Source: CAVQCA01 sp963763115
GTDB taxonomy: Bacteria; Pseudomonadota; Gammaproteobacteria; UBA9214
Assembly (NCBI GenBank): GCA_963763115.1
Contig: CAVXNM010000028.1
Coordinates: 16,790 to 80,789, forward strand
DNA: 64,000 nt
Direction of reading: 5' to 3'
Numbering within the stretch: the first letter of the stretch is position 1; every line of letters starts with the position of its first letter. Below are positions 32,686-42,727 of this stretch, in pieces. A program made the position numbers and the translations under genes. Below the pieces are notes generated by a model. That model ran no database searches. It was given only the letters and a program-made list of their open reading frames with translations, and was not told the origin of the DNA.

Positions 32686-33756
32686 ATGACCATCCGCCTG
32701 TCACAACGTTTTCGCCACCTGTTCAGGGCCCTGCTCCTTGTGTGCGCGGTGGCGTGGCTGTCGGGGTGCGGGCCGGAACCCGAAGCGGTCGCGGAGAAGG
32801 GCGAACCGGTGCATCTGGTCGAGACCGCGCCGGTGGTCAGCGACAGTCTCAGCGTGGTACGCACCCGTACGGGCACGCTGCGTGCCCTGCGCGAGGTCAA
32901 AATCTATACCCAGGAAGAAGGGCGCATCACCGCGCTGCCGGTCTACGAGGGTGACCGGGTGAAGACGGGCGACGTGGTGGTGAGGCTGGACGATGCGCTC
33001 ATCAGGGCACAGCTCGCCCGGGCCGCCGCCACGCGCAAGCAGGCGGAACAGAATCTCAACCGCCTGAAGGAACTGCGCGGCAAGAAACTCGTTTCCGAGG
33101 ATGAATACGCCCGCGCCCAGACCCAGCTCGAGGTCTCCGAGGCCGACGAACAGCTGCTGAAGACCCGCTTGGGCTACACCACCATCGAAAGTCCCCTGAA
33201 CGGGGTGGTGAGCGAGCGACTTTCGGAGCCGGGTAACGTGGCGGAGCGCAACCAGCACCTGCTCACCATCTCCGACCCCTCGTCGCTGGTGACGGAACTG
33301 CCGGTCTCCGAGCTCATCCTGCCCGACCTGACCGTCGGCGATGTCGCGAGAGTAAGCATCGATGCCCTGGGCGACCGGGTTTACGAAGGCCATATCATCC
33401 GCATCTATCCGACGCTCGACCCGGTGACCCGCCGCGGCACCATCGAGGTGGAGATCGCCCCGGTCCCCGCAGGGGCCGCGCCGGGGCAGCTCTGCCGGGT
33501 GGAACTCAGTACCCGGGCGGCGCGTCGCCGGGTGATCCCGTTCTCCGCGCTGCGCCGGGATGAAAACAGCGAGTACGTGTACATCGTGAATGGCGAGGGT
33601 CGGGCGCAGCGCGTGGATGTTACCAGTGGCCTGCGTCTCGGGGAGAAGGTCGAGATCCGACAGGGTCTGGAAGACGGGCAGAAGGTCGTTACCCGCGGGT
33701 TTCTCAATCTGATACCGGGCAAGCCGGTGAAGCGCGTCGAGCGCGCCACGCCCTAG
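32686..33756 (+). CDS. RND efflux periplasmic adaptor lipoprotein
   Basis: Membrane fusion protein of a tripartite efflux pump, 356 residues. Lipoprotein signal with lipobox WLSGC (cysteine near 27), lipoyl-like halves (VKIYTQEEGRITALPVYEGD and YTTIESPLNGVVSERLSEPG) around a short coiled-coil hairpin (about 105-160), then beta-barrel and membrane-proximal domains. The stop codon TAG at 33754-33756 is formed by the first three bases of an inverted-end element, so the original C-terminus may have differed. The RND pump gene follows after that element. No outer membrane TolC-like gene is in the window. Confidence 0.9.
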   Translation: MTIRLSQRFRHLFRALLLVCAVAWLSGCGPEPEAVAEKGEPVHLVETAPVVSDSLSVVRTRTGTLRALREVKIYTQEEGRITALPVYEGDRVKTGDVVVRLDDALIRAQLARAAATRKQAEQNLNRLKELRGKKLVSEDEYARAQTQLEVSEADEQLLKTRLGYTTIESPLNGVVSERLSEPGNVAERNQHLLTISDPSSLVTELPVSELILPDLTVGDVARVSIDALGDRVYEGHIIRIYPTLDPVTRRGTIEVEIAPVPAGAAPGQLCRVELSTRAARRRVIPFSALRRDENSEYVYIVNGEGRAQRVDVTSGLRLGEKVEIRQGLEDGQKVVTRGFLNLIPGKPVKRVERATP

Positions 33757-33920
33757 GAGCCTGTCCGAGCTATGATGAACCTGCTGCGAAAGCGCCACGA
33801 CGGCCCGTATGCACGCAACTCCACGTTAAATTGTGCACACTATTCTCCTCGAATTTGCGCACATCTGTTCTCGTCGTGCCACTTTCTCGCGTCGGTCCCC
33901 ATAACTCGGACAGGCTCCTA
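33754..33920. mobile_element. MITE-like element, TAGGAGCCTGTC inverted ends, copy B
   Basis: Ends TAGGAGCCTGTCCGAGCTAT and ATAACTCGGACAGGCTCCTA match in inverted orientation except at one base. 167 bases, non-coding. It fills the space between the adaptor stop codon (which it supplies) and the ATG of the pump gene two bases beyond. Confidence 0.85.
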
Positions 33921-33922
33921 AG

Positions 33923-36900
33923 ATGCCCGCACCGTCTGCACGCACCGGGGGACTGGCGTCATGGTCGATACGCCACCCCGTCGGCGTCACCATGATCGCG
34001 CTGGCCGTCATCGTGCTGGGCGTATTCGCCTTTTCCCGGCTCGCCATCGACCTGCACCCGCACCTGATTTATCCCGAGGTGCGCGTGCGCATCCTCAGTC
34101 CAGGCGTGCCGGCCACGGTGATGGAGGACCAGTTCACCCGGCAGCTGGAGGAGCAGCTTGCGATTACCGAGGATGCCATCGGCGTGCAGTCGCGCACCGG
34201 TGAAGGCGCGGTGTCGGTGGATTTGTCGTTCGAGTATGGCAAGGACATCGATATTGCACTGCGTGATGCCAGCACCCGCCTCGACCGGGCCAAGCGCTTC
34301 CTGCCCGAAACCCAGGATCCGCCAATCATCTACAAACGTGACCCCGCGCAGATACCGGTGCTGGAATTTGTGGTGAGTTCGCCGCTGCGCGACCCGGTCG
34401 AGCTGCGCAGCTGGGTAGATGACGTATTCAGCAAATGGTTCATCAACCTGCCCGGCGTGGCTGCCGCTGAGGTCGGCGGCGGACTCATCCGCGAGATCCA
34501 GGTGCTGCCCGACCAGCAGCGTCTCGCCGGCGTGGGACTGACCATGCAGGATGTCATCGATGCCTTGCAGCGGGGCAACCGCGAAGACCCGGCGGGCCGC
34601 CTGAGAATGACGAGCCAGGAGCTGCCCGGGCGCATCAGCGGGCGTTTCACCAGCGTGGAACAGATCGCCGAACTGCCGCTGCGGCTCCAGCAGGGCGGTC
34701 TGATCAATCTGCAGGAGGTGGCCGAAGTCATCGATACCCACGAGGACGAGCGCCTGCGCGTGCGTGTCAACGGGGAGCCCGGCATCAAGCTCTCTATCCA
34801 GAAGCAGCCGACCGCCAACACCGTCGCCGTCGCCGATGCCGTCGCACAGCGGCTCGACTGGCTGGCGGCCGAAGGGCTCATCCCGGAGGACATCCGCATC
34901 CGCGGCGTGTCCGACCAGTCCATCTATATCCGCCAGGCCCTGTCGAACTCGGGCATGGCGGCCATCAGCGGCGCGCTGCTCGCCATGGCGGTGGTTTACG
35001 TCTTTCTCGGCAACCTGCGCCGCACCCTCATCATCGGCAGCGCCATTCCCATCGCGATCATGGTGACCTTCGTGATCATGGGTCTTGGTGGGTTGACGCT
35101 GAACATCATGACCCTGGGCGGCCTGGCGCTGGGCGTCGGGCTGATCGTGGACAATACCATCGTGATGCTGGAGAACATTTACCGTCACCAGCGCCAGGGC
35201 GAGGGGGACCTCGCCGCCGGAACGCACGCCGCGCAGGAAGTCAACAGCGCCATCGTCGCCTCCACCAGCACCAACCTGGCGGCGGTGCTGCCGTTCCTGT
35301 TCATCGGGGGTCTGACCGGACTGCTGTTCCGGGAGCTGATCTACACCATCTCTGCGTCCATCCTGGCGTCGCTGGCCATCTCCCTGACGCTGGTGCCGGC
35401 CCTGGCCGCCAGGGTGCACACCCTGGACAGGGGGCGGCTGCGCCGCCGGGTGGATGCCGGCATGCGCTGGCTGCAGGAACGCTATGCCGGTCTGATCGAC
35501 CGTGCGCTGGGATTCCCGTACCTGGTGATACTGGCCTTCATTGTGCTGCTGGGAAGTGCCATCCAAAGCTTCTTCGGCGGGCAGGAGGTTTTTCTGCCCG
35601 CCATGGACGATGGGCGGATCTCGGTCAGCGTGACCGCGGATCCGGGGATCACCCTGGATGATATGGACCGCAGTGTGCAAGTTCTGGAAACCCTGTTTAA
35701 GGCACAGCCGGAGGTGGAACAGGTGTTCACCACGGTTGGCGGATTTATCTTCGGACGCACCCAGCGCGAGGCGCCGAGCAGCAGTTCCCTCAATGTGCAG
35801 CTGGTGCCTGTGTCCCGGCGCAACATCAGCAGCGAGGAATGGATACGGCGGATGAACCAGGCGATCGCCGACAGGCAACTGGCCGGCCTCAGGGTCAATC
35901 TGCGTACCGAGGGCATACGCGGCATACGCACCAGCCGTGGCGATGACGATATCAGTCTCCGTGTCCAGGGACCGGAGCTGAAAACCCTGGAGAGGATCGC
36001 CGATGAAATCGTTCAGCGCCTGAAGCGGATCGACGGGCTGCGTAATGTGCAGCACTCCTCGGAGGAAGTGCACCATGAAATCGACATTGCCATCGACCGC
36101 GAGCGTGCCAGCGTCCTCGGCCTGGACGTCAAGGACGTTGGGGACGCCATGCGCGTCGCCCTGGAAGGGGAGGTGGTGACCGATTACATCGATGGTGACC
36201 GCAGCTATGACGTGCGCCTGCGACTGCCTCCGGTGGAGGCCGCGAATCCCCAGGAGCTGGAGTCGGTGCTGCTGTTCCCCGAGCAGGAGGGTCGCAAGGC
36301 CATTTATCTGGGCGACGTGGCGCGGGTCAACCTGATCGAGGCCGCCGCCGAGATCCTGCGCGACAATCAGCAGCGGATCGTCGAGGTGAGCGCCACCGTG
36401 GACGCCGGGGCGACCCTGGGCGGGCGCCTCCGCGCGATCGACGCCAGCCTCAAGGACCTGGATATGCCCGCGGGCTACTCCCTGTATGACGGCGGCGCCA
36501 GGAAGACCCTGCAGGAAGGCCGCAATCTGGCCATGACGCTTATGCTCCTGGCGCTGTTTCTGGTGTTCGTGGTGATGGCGGTACAGTACGAGTCGCTGCG
36601 CAATCCCTTCATCATCCTGCTGAGCGTACCGTTTGCCCTGATCGGCGTGGCGATCGGCATTCATGCCGCCGGCCTGCCGATGTCGATGCCGGTCAAGCTC
36701 GGCATGATCATGCTGGCCGGCATTGTGGTGAATAACGCCATCGTGCTGGTCGAATATGTCGAGATCGTGCGCGAGCGAGGGCGTTCCATTCGGGAAGCCA
36801 TTCTCGAGGCGGCACGCCTGCGGCTGCGTCCCATTCTGATGACCACGCTCACCACCGTCGTCGGCATGCTGCCGCTGGCCATCGGCATCGGGGAGGGCTC

Positions 36901-37042
36901 CGAAATGCTGCGTCCCCTGGCGGTTACCATCGTCGCGGGACTGTCCTTCTCGATGCTGGTGAGCCTGCTGCTGGTGCCGGTGCTCTACGAACTGACCCAT
37001 CTCGGACAGTGGCGGCTGAAGGCGGCGCCGCGGCAGGCATAA
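33923..37042 (+). CDS. RND multidrug efflux permease (AcrB/HAE-1-like)
   Basis: 1039-residue inner membrane proton antiporter with 12 helices and two large periplasmic loops, the standard RND layout. Helix 1 (HPVGVTMIALAVIVLGVFAF), the helix 4 region (LGGLALGVGLIVDNTIVMLE), whose acidic residue is the expected proton relay, and the C-terminal ILLSVPFALIGVAIGI and TTLTTVVGMLPLAIGIGEGS blocks are clear. Short spacing from the adaptor gene indicates a two-gene operon interrupted by the element. Substrate unknown; no local repressor gene is evident. Confidence 0.93.
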   Translation: MPAPSARTGGLASWSIRHPVGVTMIALAVIVLGVFAFSRLAIDLHPHLIYPEVRVRILSPGVPATVMEDQFTRQLEEQLAITEDAIGVQSRTGEGAVSVDLSFEYGKDIDIALRDASTRLDRAKRFLPETQDPPIIYKRDPAQIPVLEFVVSSPLRDPVELRSWVDDVFSKWFINLPGVAAAEVGGGLIREIQVLPDQQRLAGVGLTMQDVIDALQRGNREDPAGRLRMTSQELPGRISGRFTSVEQIAELPLRLQQGGLINLQEVAEVIDTHEDERLRVRVNGEPGIKLSIQKQPTANTVAVADAVAQRLDWLAAEGLIPEDIRIRGVSDQSIYIRQALSNSGMAAISGALLAMAVVYVFLGNLRRTLIIGSAIPIAIMVTFVIMGLGGLTLNIMTLGGLALGVGLIVDNTIVMLENIYRHQRQGEGDLAAGTHAAQEVNSAIVASTSTNLAAVLPFLFIGGLTGLLFRELIYTISASILASLAISLTLVPALAARVHTLDRGRLRRRVDAGMRWLQERYAGLIDRALGFPYLVILAFIVLLGSAIQSFFGGQEVFLPAMDDGRISVSVTADPGITLDDMDRSVQVLETLFKAQPEVEQVFTTVGGFIFGRTQREAPSSSSLNVQLVPVSRRNISSEEWIRRMNQAIADRQLAGLRVNLRTEGIRGIRTSRGDDDISLRVQGPELKTLERIADEIVQRLKRIDGLRNVQHSSEEVHHEIDIAIDRERASVLGLDVKDVGDAMRVALEGEVVTDYIDGDRSYDVRLRLPPVEAANPQELESVLLFPEQEGRKAIYLGDVARVNLIEAAAEILRDNQQRIVEVSATVDAGATLGGRLRAIDASLKDLDMPAGYSLYDGGARKTLQEGRNLAMTLMLLALFLVFVVMAVQYESLRNPFIILLSVPFALIGVAIGIHAAGLPMSMPVKLGMIMLAGIVVNNAIVLVEYVEIVRERGRSIREAILEAARLRLRPILMTTLTTVVGMLPLAIGIGEGSEMLRPLAVTIVAGLSFSMLVSLLLVPVLYELTHLGQWRLKAAPRQA

Positions 37043-37408
37043 GGCTCGTCACGGCAAGCGGGTGGTCATTGCTACGGTGATTATATGGCCACGGAAACAC
37101 ACGGAATGAACAGACTCAGTATCCGTCCGTACACACCGTATTCACCACAAAGACGCAAACTGCGCCGAGAAATTCTTCAACAAACACAAGGAAACGAATT
37201 TGCATCCTTGCGGTGAATCCAATTCACTATGGGGGTACAGAATTAATATCTTTCCGTGTTCTTCCGTGTTCTTCCGTGTTCTTCCGTGTGATTCCGTGGC
37301 TATTATGAAACGGCAGCGAGAAACACTGCCATGCGTCATGAAGAACTTAATGCTGTGGTACGTTAATATGCCGATTTCATACTACCAGGATTTTCCCGGA
37401 TCGTAGCC
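37043..37408. other. intergenic region filled with interspersed repeats
   Basis: Contains ATGGCCACGGAAACACACGG (37084), TTCACCACAAAGACGCAAAC (37140), CATCCTTGCGGTGAATCC (37202) and a tandem run at 37252-37303. No gene, terminator or promoter could be singled out before pta. Confidence 0.65.
37252..37303. repeat. ten-base tandem repeat ending in the CCACGGAA-family repeat
   Basis: TTCCGTGTTC occurs three times in direct tandem and then passes into TTCCGTGTGATTCCGTGGC, the reverse complement of the GGCCACGGAA-type repeat at 37084. The two arms therefore face each other across about 165 bases. Confidence 0.8.
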
Positions 37409-39508
37409 ATGACGCACAATCTCTATATTACCGGCGCCGAGCAAGGCAGCGGCAAATCGGTCATCGTGCTGGCAGTGATGGAACTGCTGTCCGGCTATGC
37501 CGAGAAGATCGGCATCTTTCGCCCCGTGGTGCGCAGCACGCCACAGGAGGACAACCTGCTGCGTCTCCTCACTACACGCTACCAGCTGGATTACCCGCCC
37601 GAGGCGATCTACGGCGTCAACCTGGAGACGGCGCGTGAGCTGATCAAGGCCGACCGCTACGACGAGCTGCTGCGCATCATCCTCGACAAGTTCGGCACGC
37701 TCAACGCCGGCTGCGAGCACGTCGTGTGTATCGGTACCGATTATTCCGGCGTCAGCGGCATGCTGGAGTTTGATTTCAACGTGGATGCCGCGAACAACCT
37801 CGGCTGCCTGCTGATGCCGGTGGTGCGGGGCAAGGACCGCGCGCCACTGGAAGTCACTGATGCCACCCTGGCATTCCTGAAGTCGCTGCGGGACCGGGAT
37901 TGCGATATCGCGGCCGTCATCGTCAACCGCGTCACGGTCGGCGACGTCGCCATGGTGAGCGCCGAACTTGGCCGCCGGCTGAAGGGGGAGGCGCCAGTTT
38001 ACGTGGTGCCGGAGGAACCCCTGCTCGGCAATCCCACCATGGGTGATATCGCCCGCGCCCTGAATGCGCGGCATTACCACGTCGGCGGGGACGGCCTGAA
38101 CCGCGAGGTGCGCAATTTCAAGGTGGCGGCGATGCAGCTGCCGGACTTTCTCACCTACATCGACGAGGGCAGCCTGATCGTCACGCCGGGCGATCGTGCC
38201 GATATCATCCTGGGCAGCATCATCTCCTACACCTCGAAAGCCTATCCGGCGATTGCCGGCATTTTGCTCACCGGCGGGCAGGAGTCTGCCGCGCCGGTGA
38301 TGAAACTGGTTGCGGGCCTGGGCAATCCGCCCGTGCCCATCCTCGGGGTCGACACGGATACCTTTACCACCGCCATGGAGGTCACCTCGGTCACGGCCGT
38401 GCTCACGCCGGAGAACGGCCGCAAGATCGCCGCGGCCCTGGGTGTCGTGGAGCAGTCGCTCGACCTCGCGGCCCTGCGCCGGCGTCTGCAGACCTCGCAT
38501 TCGACGCGTGTCACCCCCTTCATGTTCGAGCACGAACTGATCCGCCGGGCGAGGGCGAAACGCGTGCGCATCGTCCTGCCCGAAGGGCTCGACGAGCGTA
38601 TCCTGCGCGCCGCCGAGATGCTACGACTGCGCGACGTGGTCGACCTGACCCTGCTCGGCGACCCGCAGGCGGTGCGGACGCGGATCAACGAGCTGGGGCT
38701 GCAGCTCGAGGCCATCGACATCATCGATCCGCTCGCCTCGCCGCTGCGTGAGTCGTTCGCCGATACCTACTACGAACTGCGCAGGCACAAGGGCATTTCC
38801 CGCGAAATGGCGTTCGATGCGATGGCTGATATGAGCTACTTCGCCACCATGATGGTCCACCATGGCCAGGTCGACGGCATGGTCTCGGGCGCGCTGCATA
38901 CCACGCAGCAGACGGTGCGCCCCGCCTTCGAGATCATCCGCACCCGGCCCGGCATTTCGATTGTCTCCAGCGTGTTTCTCATGTGTCTCGAGGACCGCGT
39001 ACTGGTCTATGGCGACTGCGCCATCAACCCGGACCCGAGTGCCGAACAGCTCGCCGACATTGCGATCAGCTCAGCCACGACGGCGCGCATGTTCGGCATC
39101 GAACCGCGCGTGGCCATGCTGTCCTATTCGACCGGCGAATCCGGCAAGGGAGCGGCCGTCGACAAGGTGGCGAAAGCGACGGCGCTCGCCCGGCAGTTGC
39201 AGCCGGAGCTGCTGCTGGAGGGGCCGATCCAGTACGATGCCGCGGTGGATGCGAGTGTCGCGCGCACCAAGTTGCCCGGCAGCCAGGTCAAGGGTCAGGC
39301 GACGGTGTTCATCTTTCCCGACCTCAATACCGGCAACAATACCTACAAGGCGGTGCAGCGTTCCGCGAATGCGGTGGCCATCGGGCCGGTGCTGCAGGGT
39401 CTCAACAAGCCGGTCAATGACCTGAGCCGCGGCTGCACGGTCGCCGATATCGTCAACACCGTCGCGATCACCGCCATCCAGGCGCAGGCCGAACGGGACG
39501 GGGCATGA
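37409..39508 (+). CDS. pta: phosphate acetyltransferase Pta (long form)
   Basis: Interconverts acetyl-CoA and acetyl phosphate; 699 residues, the long three-domain form. N-terminal P-loop domain (EQGSGKSVIVLAVMELL, residues 12-28), middle DRTGG-type domain (about 215-330) and C-terminal catalytic PTA domain (from about 375; VRIVLPEGLDERILRAAE, then ALHTTQQTVRPAFEIIRT and SYSTGESGKG). Overlaps ackA by four bases. Together they form ATP from acetyl-CoA. Confidence 0.95.
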   Translation: MTHNLYITGAEQGSGKSVIVLAVMELLSGYAEKIGIFRPVVRSTPQEDNLLRLLTTRYQLDYPPEAIYGVNLETARELIKADRYDELLRIILDKFGTLNAGCEHVVCIGTDYSGVSGMLEFDFNVDAANNLGCLLMPVVRGKDRAPLEVTDATLAFLKSLRDRDCDIAAVIVNRVTVGDVAMVSAELGRRLKGEAPVYVVPEEPLLGNPTMGDIARALNARHYHVGGDGLNREVRNFKVAAMQLPDFLTYIDEGSLIVTPGDRADIILGSIISYTSKAYPAIAGILLTGGQESAAPVMKLVAGLGNPPVPILGVDTDTFTTAMEVTSVTAVLTPENGRKIAAALGVVEQSLDLAALRRRLQTSHSTRVTPFMFEHELIRRARAKRVRIVLPEGLDERILRAAEMLRLRDVVDLTLLGDPQAVRTRINELGLQLEAIDIIDPLASPLRESFADTYYELRRHKGISREMAFDAMADMSYFATMMVHHGQVDGMVSGALHTTQQTVRPAFEIIRTRPGISIVSSVFLMCLEDRVLVYGDCAINPDPSAEQLADIAISSATTARMFGIEPRVAMLSYSTGESGKGAAVDKVAKATALARQLQPELLLEGPIQYDAAVDASVARTKLPGSQVKGQATVFIFPDLNTGNNTYKAVQRSANAVAIGPVLQGLNKPVNDLSRGCTVADIVNTVAITAIQAQAERDGA

Positions 39509-40710
39509 ACATCCTCGTCATCAATTCGGGAAGTTCCTCCGTCAAGTACCAGATTCTCGACGTGGCGGACGGGACCGTGCTCACCGGCGGCAGCCTGGAG
39601 CGCATCGGCGAACCGGAAAGCCGGTTGATCCACCACTGGCAGGACCCCGCGGGCGGCCGGCAGGAAATCGCCCGCTGCGCCCCGGTACCCGACCATGCGC
39701 AGGCCTTCGAAATGATCGTGACGGTGATGCGGGAGTCGGGTGCATCCGGGCAGTTTGCCCTCGATGCCATCGGGCATCGCGTGGTGCACGGCGGCGAACG
39801 CTTCCGGGCGCCGACCCTGATCGATGCGGAGGTGGTCGAGGCGCTGCGGGCGATGAGCGCGCTCGCCCCGCTGCACAACCCGCCCAACCTCACCGGCATC
39901 GAGGTCTGCCTGGCGCAGTTTCCGCAGGTGCCGCAGGTGGCGGTGTTCGACACCGCGTTTCACCAGACCCTGCCCGCGCAGGCCTTCCGCTACGCCGTGC
40001 CCGACGCCTGGTATCAGGGGCATCATGTGCGCCGCTACGGCTTCCACGGAACCTCCCACGCCTGGGTCGCCCGGCAGGCGGCCGCTTGCCTGCAGCAGTC
40101 GCCGGAATCCCTCGGGCTGATCACCCTGCACCTCGGCAACGGCGCCAGCGCCGCGGCCATTGAGGCAGGCCGATGCATCGATACCTCCATGGGCTTCACG
40201 CCGCTCGAAGGACTGATGATGGGCACCCGCAGCGGCGATATCGACCCGGCCATCCTGGTCTATCTCAACCGCGAAACCGGCATCGACCTCGAGGACCTGG
40301 ACTACCAGCTGAACCAGGAAAGCGGCCTGAAGGGCATCTGCGGCGTGAACGACATGCGCGAGGCGCAGCGTCTCGCCGCGAGCGGCGACGAACGCGCCCG
40401 GCTTGCCATCGACATGTACTGCTACCGCATACGCAAATACATCGGCGCCTATTACGCCGTGCTCGGCCACCTCGATGCCCTGGTGTTCACCGCCGGTATC
40501 GGCGAGAACTCGCCGGCCATCCGCGGACAGTCCTGCGCGGGTCTTGAGCGGTTCGGTATTCGAATCGACGAAGCCCGCAACGCGCAGGCCGGTGCGGGGG
40601 TATTCGAAATACAGGCGGAGGATGCTCCGGTCAGGGTGCTGGTCGTTCCGACCAACGAGGAACTCGAGATCGCCCACCAGACGCACGCCTGCCTGATGTT
40701 GCGCGCGTAA
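39505..40710 (+). CDS. ackA: acetate kinase AckA
   Basis: Converts acetyl phosphate and ADP to acetate and ATP; 401 residues. ASKHA-fold motifs: INSGSSSVKYQ (residues 5-15), GHRVVHGGERF (near 91), VFDTAFHQTLP (near 149), YGFHGTSHAWV (near 178), HLGNGASA (near 209) and FTAGIGENS (near 329). Start ATGA overlap with pta. Cytoplasmic. Confidence 0.96.
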   Translation: MNILVINSGSSSVKYQILDVADGTVLTGGSLERIGEPESRLIHHWQDPAGGRQEIARCAPVPDHAQAFEMIVTVMRESGASGQFALDAIGHRVVHGGERFRAPTLIDAEVVEALRAMSALAPLHNPPNLTGIEVCLAQFPQVPQVAVFDTAFHQTLPAQAFRYAVPDAWYQGHHVRRYGFHGTSHAWVARQAAACLQQSPESLGLITLHLGNGASAAAIEAGRCIDTSMGFTPLEGLMMGTRSGDIDPAILVYLNRETGIDLEDLDYQLNQESGLKGICGVNDMREAQRLAASGDERARLAIDMYCYRIRKYIGAYYAVLGHLDALVFTAGIGENSPAIRGQSCAGLERFGIRIDEARNAQAGAGVFEIQAEDAPVRVLVVPTNEELEIAHQTHACLMLRA

Positions 40711-40715
40711 CCCGC

Positions 40716-42341
40716 ATGTTCACCGCCGTCTATCGCTGGGTTGACCGCAATATCCTCGAACTGGGGCGCGAGCTTCGCCTGAGCTATCTGCCGCCGCTGA
40801 TGGTTTACGTGGCGGCCGGGATCTCCGGATTGACGGGCATCGTCGGCACCTTCTTCGTCAAGGACTACCTGGGGCTGTCCGCGGAATTTCTCGCCGCGCT
40901 CGGCTTCTGGGCGGGCATCCCCTGGTCGCTGAAGATGCCGCTGGGGCACCTGGTGGATCTCATCTGGCGCTGGAAGGCGGGGATGGTGTTCGTCGGCGCC
41001 GGTCTCATCGCCGCGAGTCTCGGGATCATGATCGGCCTGATCGGCTATACCGATCTCATGCGCGGGATCATGCCGGTCGAGGCCTGGTTCGTGCTCAGCG
41101 CCCTGCTTGCCCCGGTCGGCTATGTCGTTCAGGACGTGGTCGCTGACGCCATGACGGTCGAGGCCGTACCGCGCGTGGATGCCGAGGGCAGGGCGTATCC
41201 AGCGGGAACCCTCAAGCTGATGCACACCACCATGCAGACGCTGGGGCGCGTGGCGATCATCAGCGGCAGCGTGGCGGTTGCCGCGGTCAACCTGTTCATG
41301 TTCGATGGCGTCGAGACCCTTCCCGAGGTCGCAAAGGTGCACATCTACCAGAACATTTACACGCTGGCGCTCATCATTCCGCTCATCTCGGTGCTGGGAG
41401 TGGGGCTGGCGAGCGTGCTGCGCATCCGCGACCAGCGGCGCCTGCGGCGCAAGGGTTTCAGCCAGGCCGAGGTCCATGAGATGCTCTCGGTTCACAACGA
41501 GGCGCCGGCCCCGAACTGGTGGATACTCGGCGGCAGCCTGGTGTTCGTCGCCTTCACGCTGACAATGGGACTCTCGGACGTGCCCTGGAACCAGGAGATC
41601 ATCTTCGCGGGTTCCCTGGCGATCATCCTGTTTCTCATGAACCGCCTGGTGAAGGTGCTGGAACCGAAGGCCCGCTACACCCTGGTGGGCACGGCCATCG
41701 TCATCTTCGTGTTCCGCGCCGTGCCGACGCCCGGCGCCGGTTCCACCTGGTGGATGATCGATGTGCTGGGCTTCGACCAGCATTTCCTGTCGGTGCTGTC
41801 GCTGATCGGCAGCGGCCTCACACTGGCGGGCATGTTCATCTTCCGTCGCTTCATGGCGGAGAAGTCGATCGCCTACGTGGTCGGATTCCTGACCGTCGCC
41901 GGTACGCTGCTCAGCCTGCCGGTCATCGGCATGTATTACGACCTGCACGTGTGGACGGCCGCCCATACCGGCGGCCTGGTGGATGCGCGCTTCATCGCCC
42001 TGGTGGATACGGCGCTGGAGTCGCCGCTCGGCCAGATCGCGATGATCCCGATGCTCGCCTGGATCGCCAATTCCGCGCCCGCTCATCTCAAGGCCACGTT
42101 CTTCGCGGTCATGGCCTCGTTCACCAACCTGGCGCTCTCACTGCAGCAGCTGGGCACCAAGTATCTCAACCAGATCTTCACCGTCACACGCGAGGTCAGG
42201 GACCACGCCACGGGTGCGGTCAGCGTGCCGGCCGATTACAGCGAACTGGGCATGTTGCTCATCACGGTTACGGCGCTGACGTTCCTGTTGCCGATGGCGG
42301 CCATTCTGTTTGTCAAGCTGACCCGTTTCCGCACGGCCTGA
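40716..42341 (+). CDS. BT1/folate-biopterin-like membrane transporter
   Basis: 541-residue membrane protein with about 12 helices. Motifs such as FWAGIPWSLKMPLGHLVDLI (near 68-87) and YVVQDVVADAMTVEAVPR (near 131-148) are reminiscent of the BT1 branch of the major facilitator superfamily. It begins five bases after ackA, so it is the third gene of the pta-ackA operon. A role in exporting or importing acetate or a related compound is possible, but the substrate cannot be read from sequence. Confidence 0.72.
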   Translation: MFTAVYRWVDRNILELGRELRLSYLPPLMVYVAAGISGLTGIVGTFFVKDYLGLSAEFLAALGFWAGIPWSLKMPLGHLVDLIWRWKAGMVFVGAGLIAASLGIMIGLIGYTDLMRGIMPVEAWFVLSALLAPVGYVVQDVVADAMTVEAVPRVDAEGRAYPAGTLKLMHTTMQTLGRVAIISGSVAVAAVNLFMFDGVETLPEVAKVHIYQNIYTLALIIPLISVLGVGLASVLRIRDQRRLRRKGFSQAEVHEMLSVHNEAPAPNWWILGGSLVFVAFTLTMGLSDVPWNQEIIFAGSLAIILFLMNRLVKVLEPKARYTLVGTAIVIFVFRAVPTPGAGSTWWMIDVLGFDQHFLSVLSLIGSGLTLAGMFIFRRFMAEKSIAYVVGFLTVAGTLLSLPVIGMYYDLHVWTAAHTGGLVDARFIALVDTALESPLGQIAMIPMLAWIANSAPAHLKATFFAVMASFTNLALSLQQLGTKYLNQIFTVTREVRDHATGAVSVPADYSELGMLLITVTALTFLLPMAAILFVKLTRFRTA

Positions 42342-42727
42342 CGATAGAAAAACATAATGGCCACGGAAGCACACGGAAATACACGGAAAAGTAAAAATGT
42401 AAGAAGTGAGAAGTGAACGGTGAAAAGTCTGTAGCTTGACGCTGGGCGCAGCGAAGCCAAACAGGCATCGTTCACTGACAAAGAAAATACCGATGGCCAC
42501 GGAACCACACGGAAATACAACGTGATTCATGCTGTGCAGAGATTAATTTCTCATGGTATTCACCGTAAAGGCCAGTGCAGTTTTTATGGCTAAATTTCCT
42601 GCGATTGCGTCTATGCGGTCTTTGCCAAAAGTTCAGGACTTGAGGATCAGATGCGGGACAGGGTCGCCGATGCGTGATAAAGTCGCACGCTGCATTTTTC
42701 CGAATAACACCAAACAGGGAGATCGAT
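42342..42727. other. intergenic region with CCACGGAA-family repeats
   Basis: Two direct copies: ATGGCCACGGAAGCACACGG (42357) and ATGGCCACGGAACCACACGG (42493), plus TTCACCGTAAAGG (42550) and GCGTCTATGCGGTCTTTGCC (42607) of the other repeat family. GGGAG about ten bases before 42728 is the ribosome binding site of the next gene. Confidence 0.65.

Noticed and set aside
33959..37000. 1013-codon minus-strand frame opposite the RND pump
   Set aside because: His/Gln/Asp-rich composition typical of reverse-strand shadows; no recognisable domain.
37084..37303. Repeats considered as a CRISPR array
   Set aside because: Units are few, face each other, vary in length, have no regular spacers, and no cas genes are present.
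40452..42086. 544-codon minus-strand frame opposite ackA and the transporter
   Set aside because: Spans two real genes on the other strand, with biased composition.
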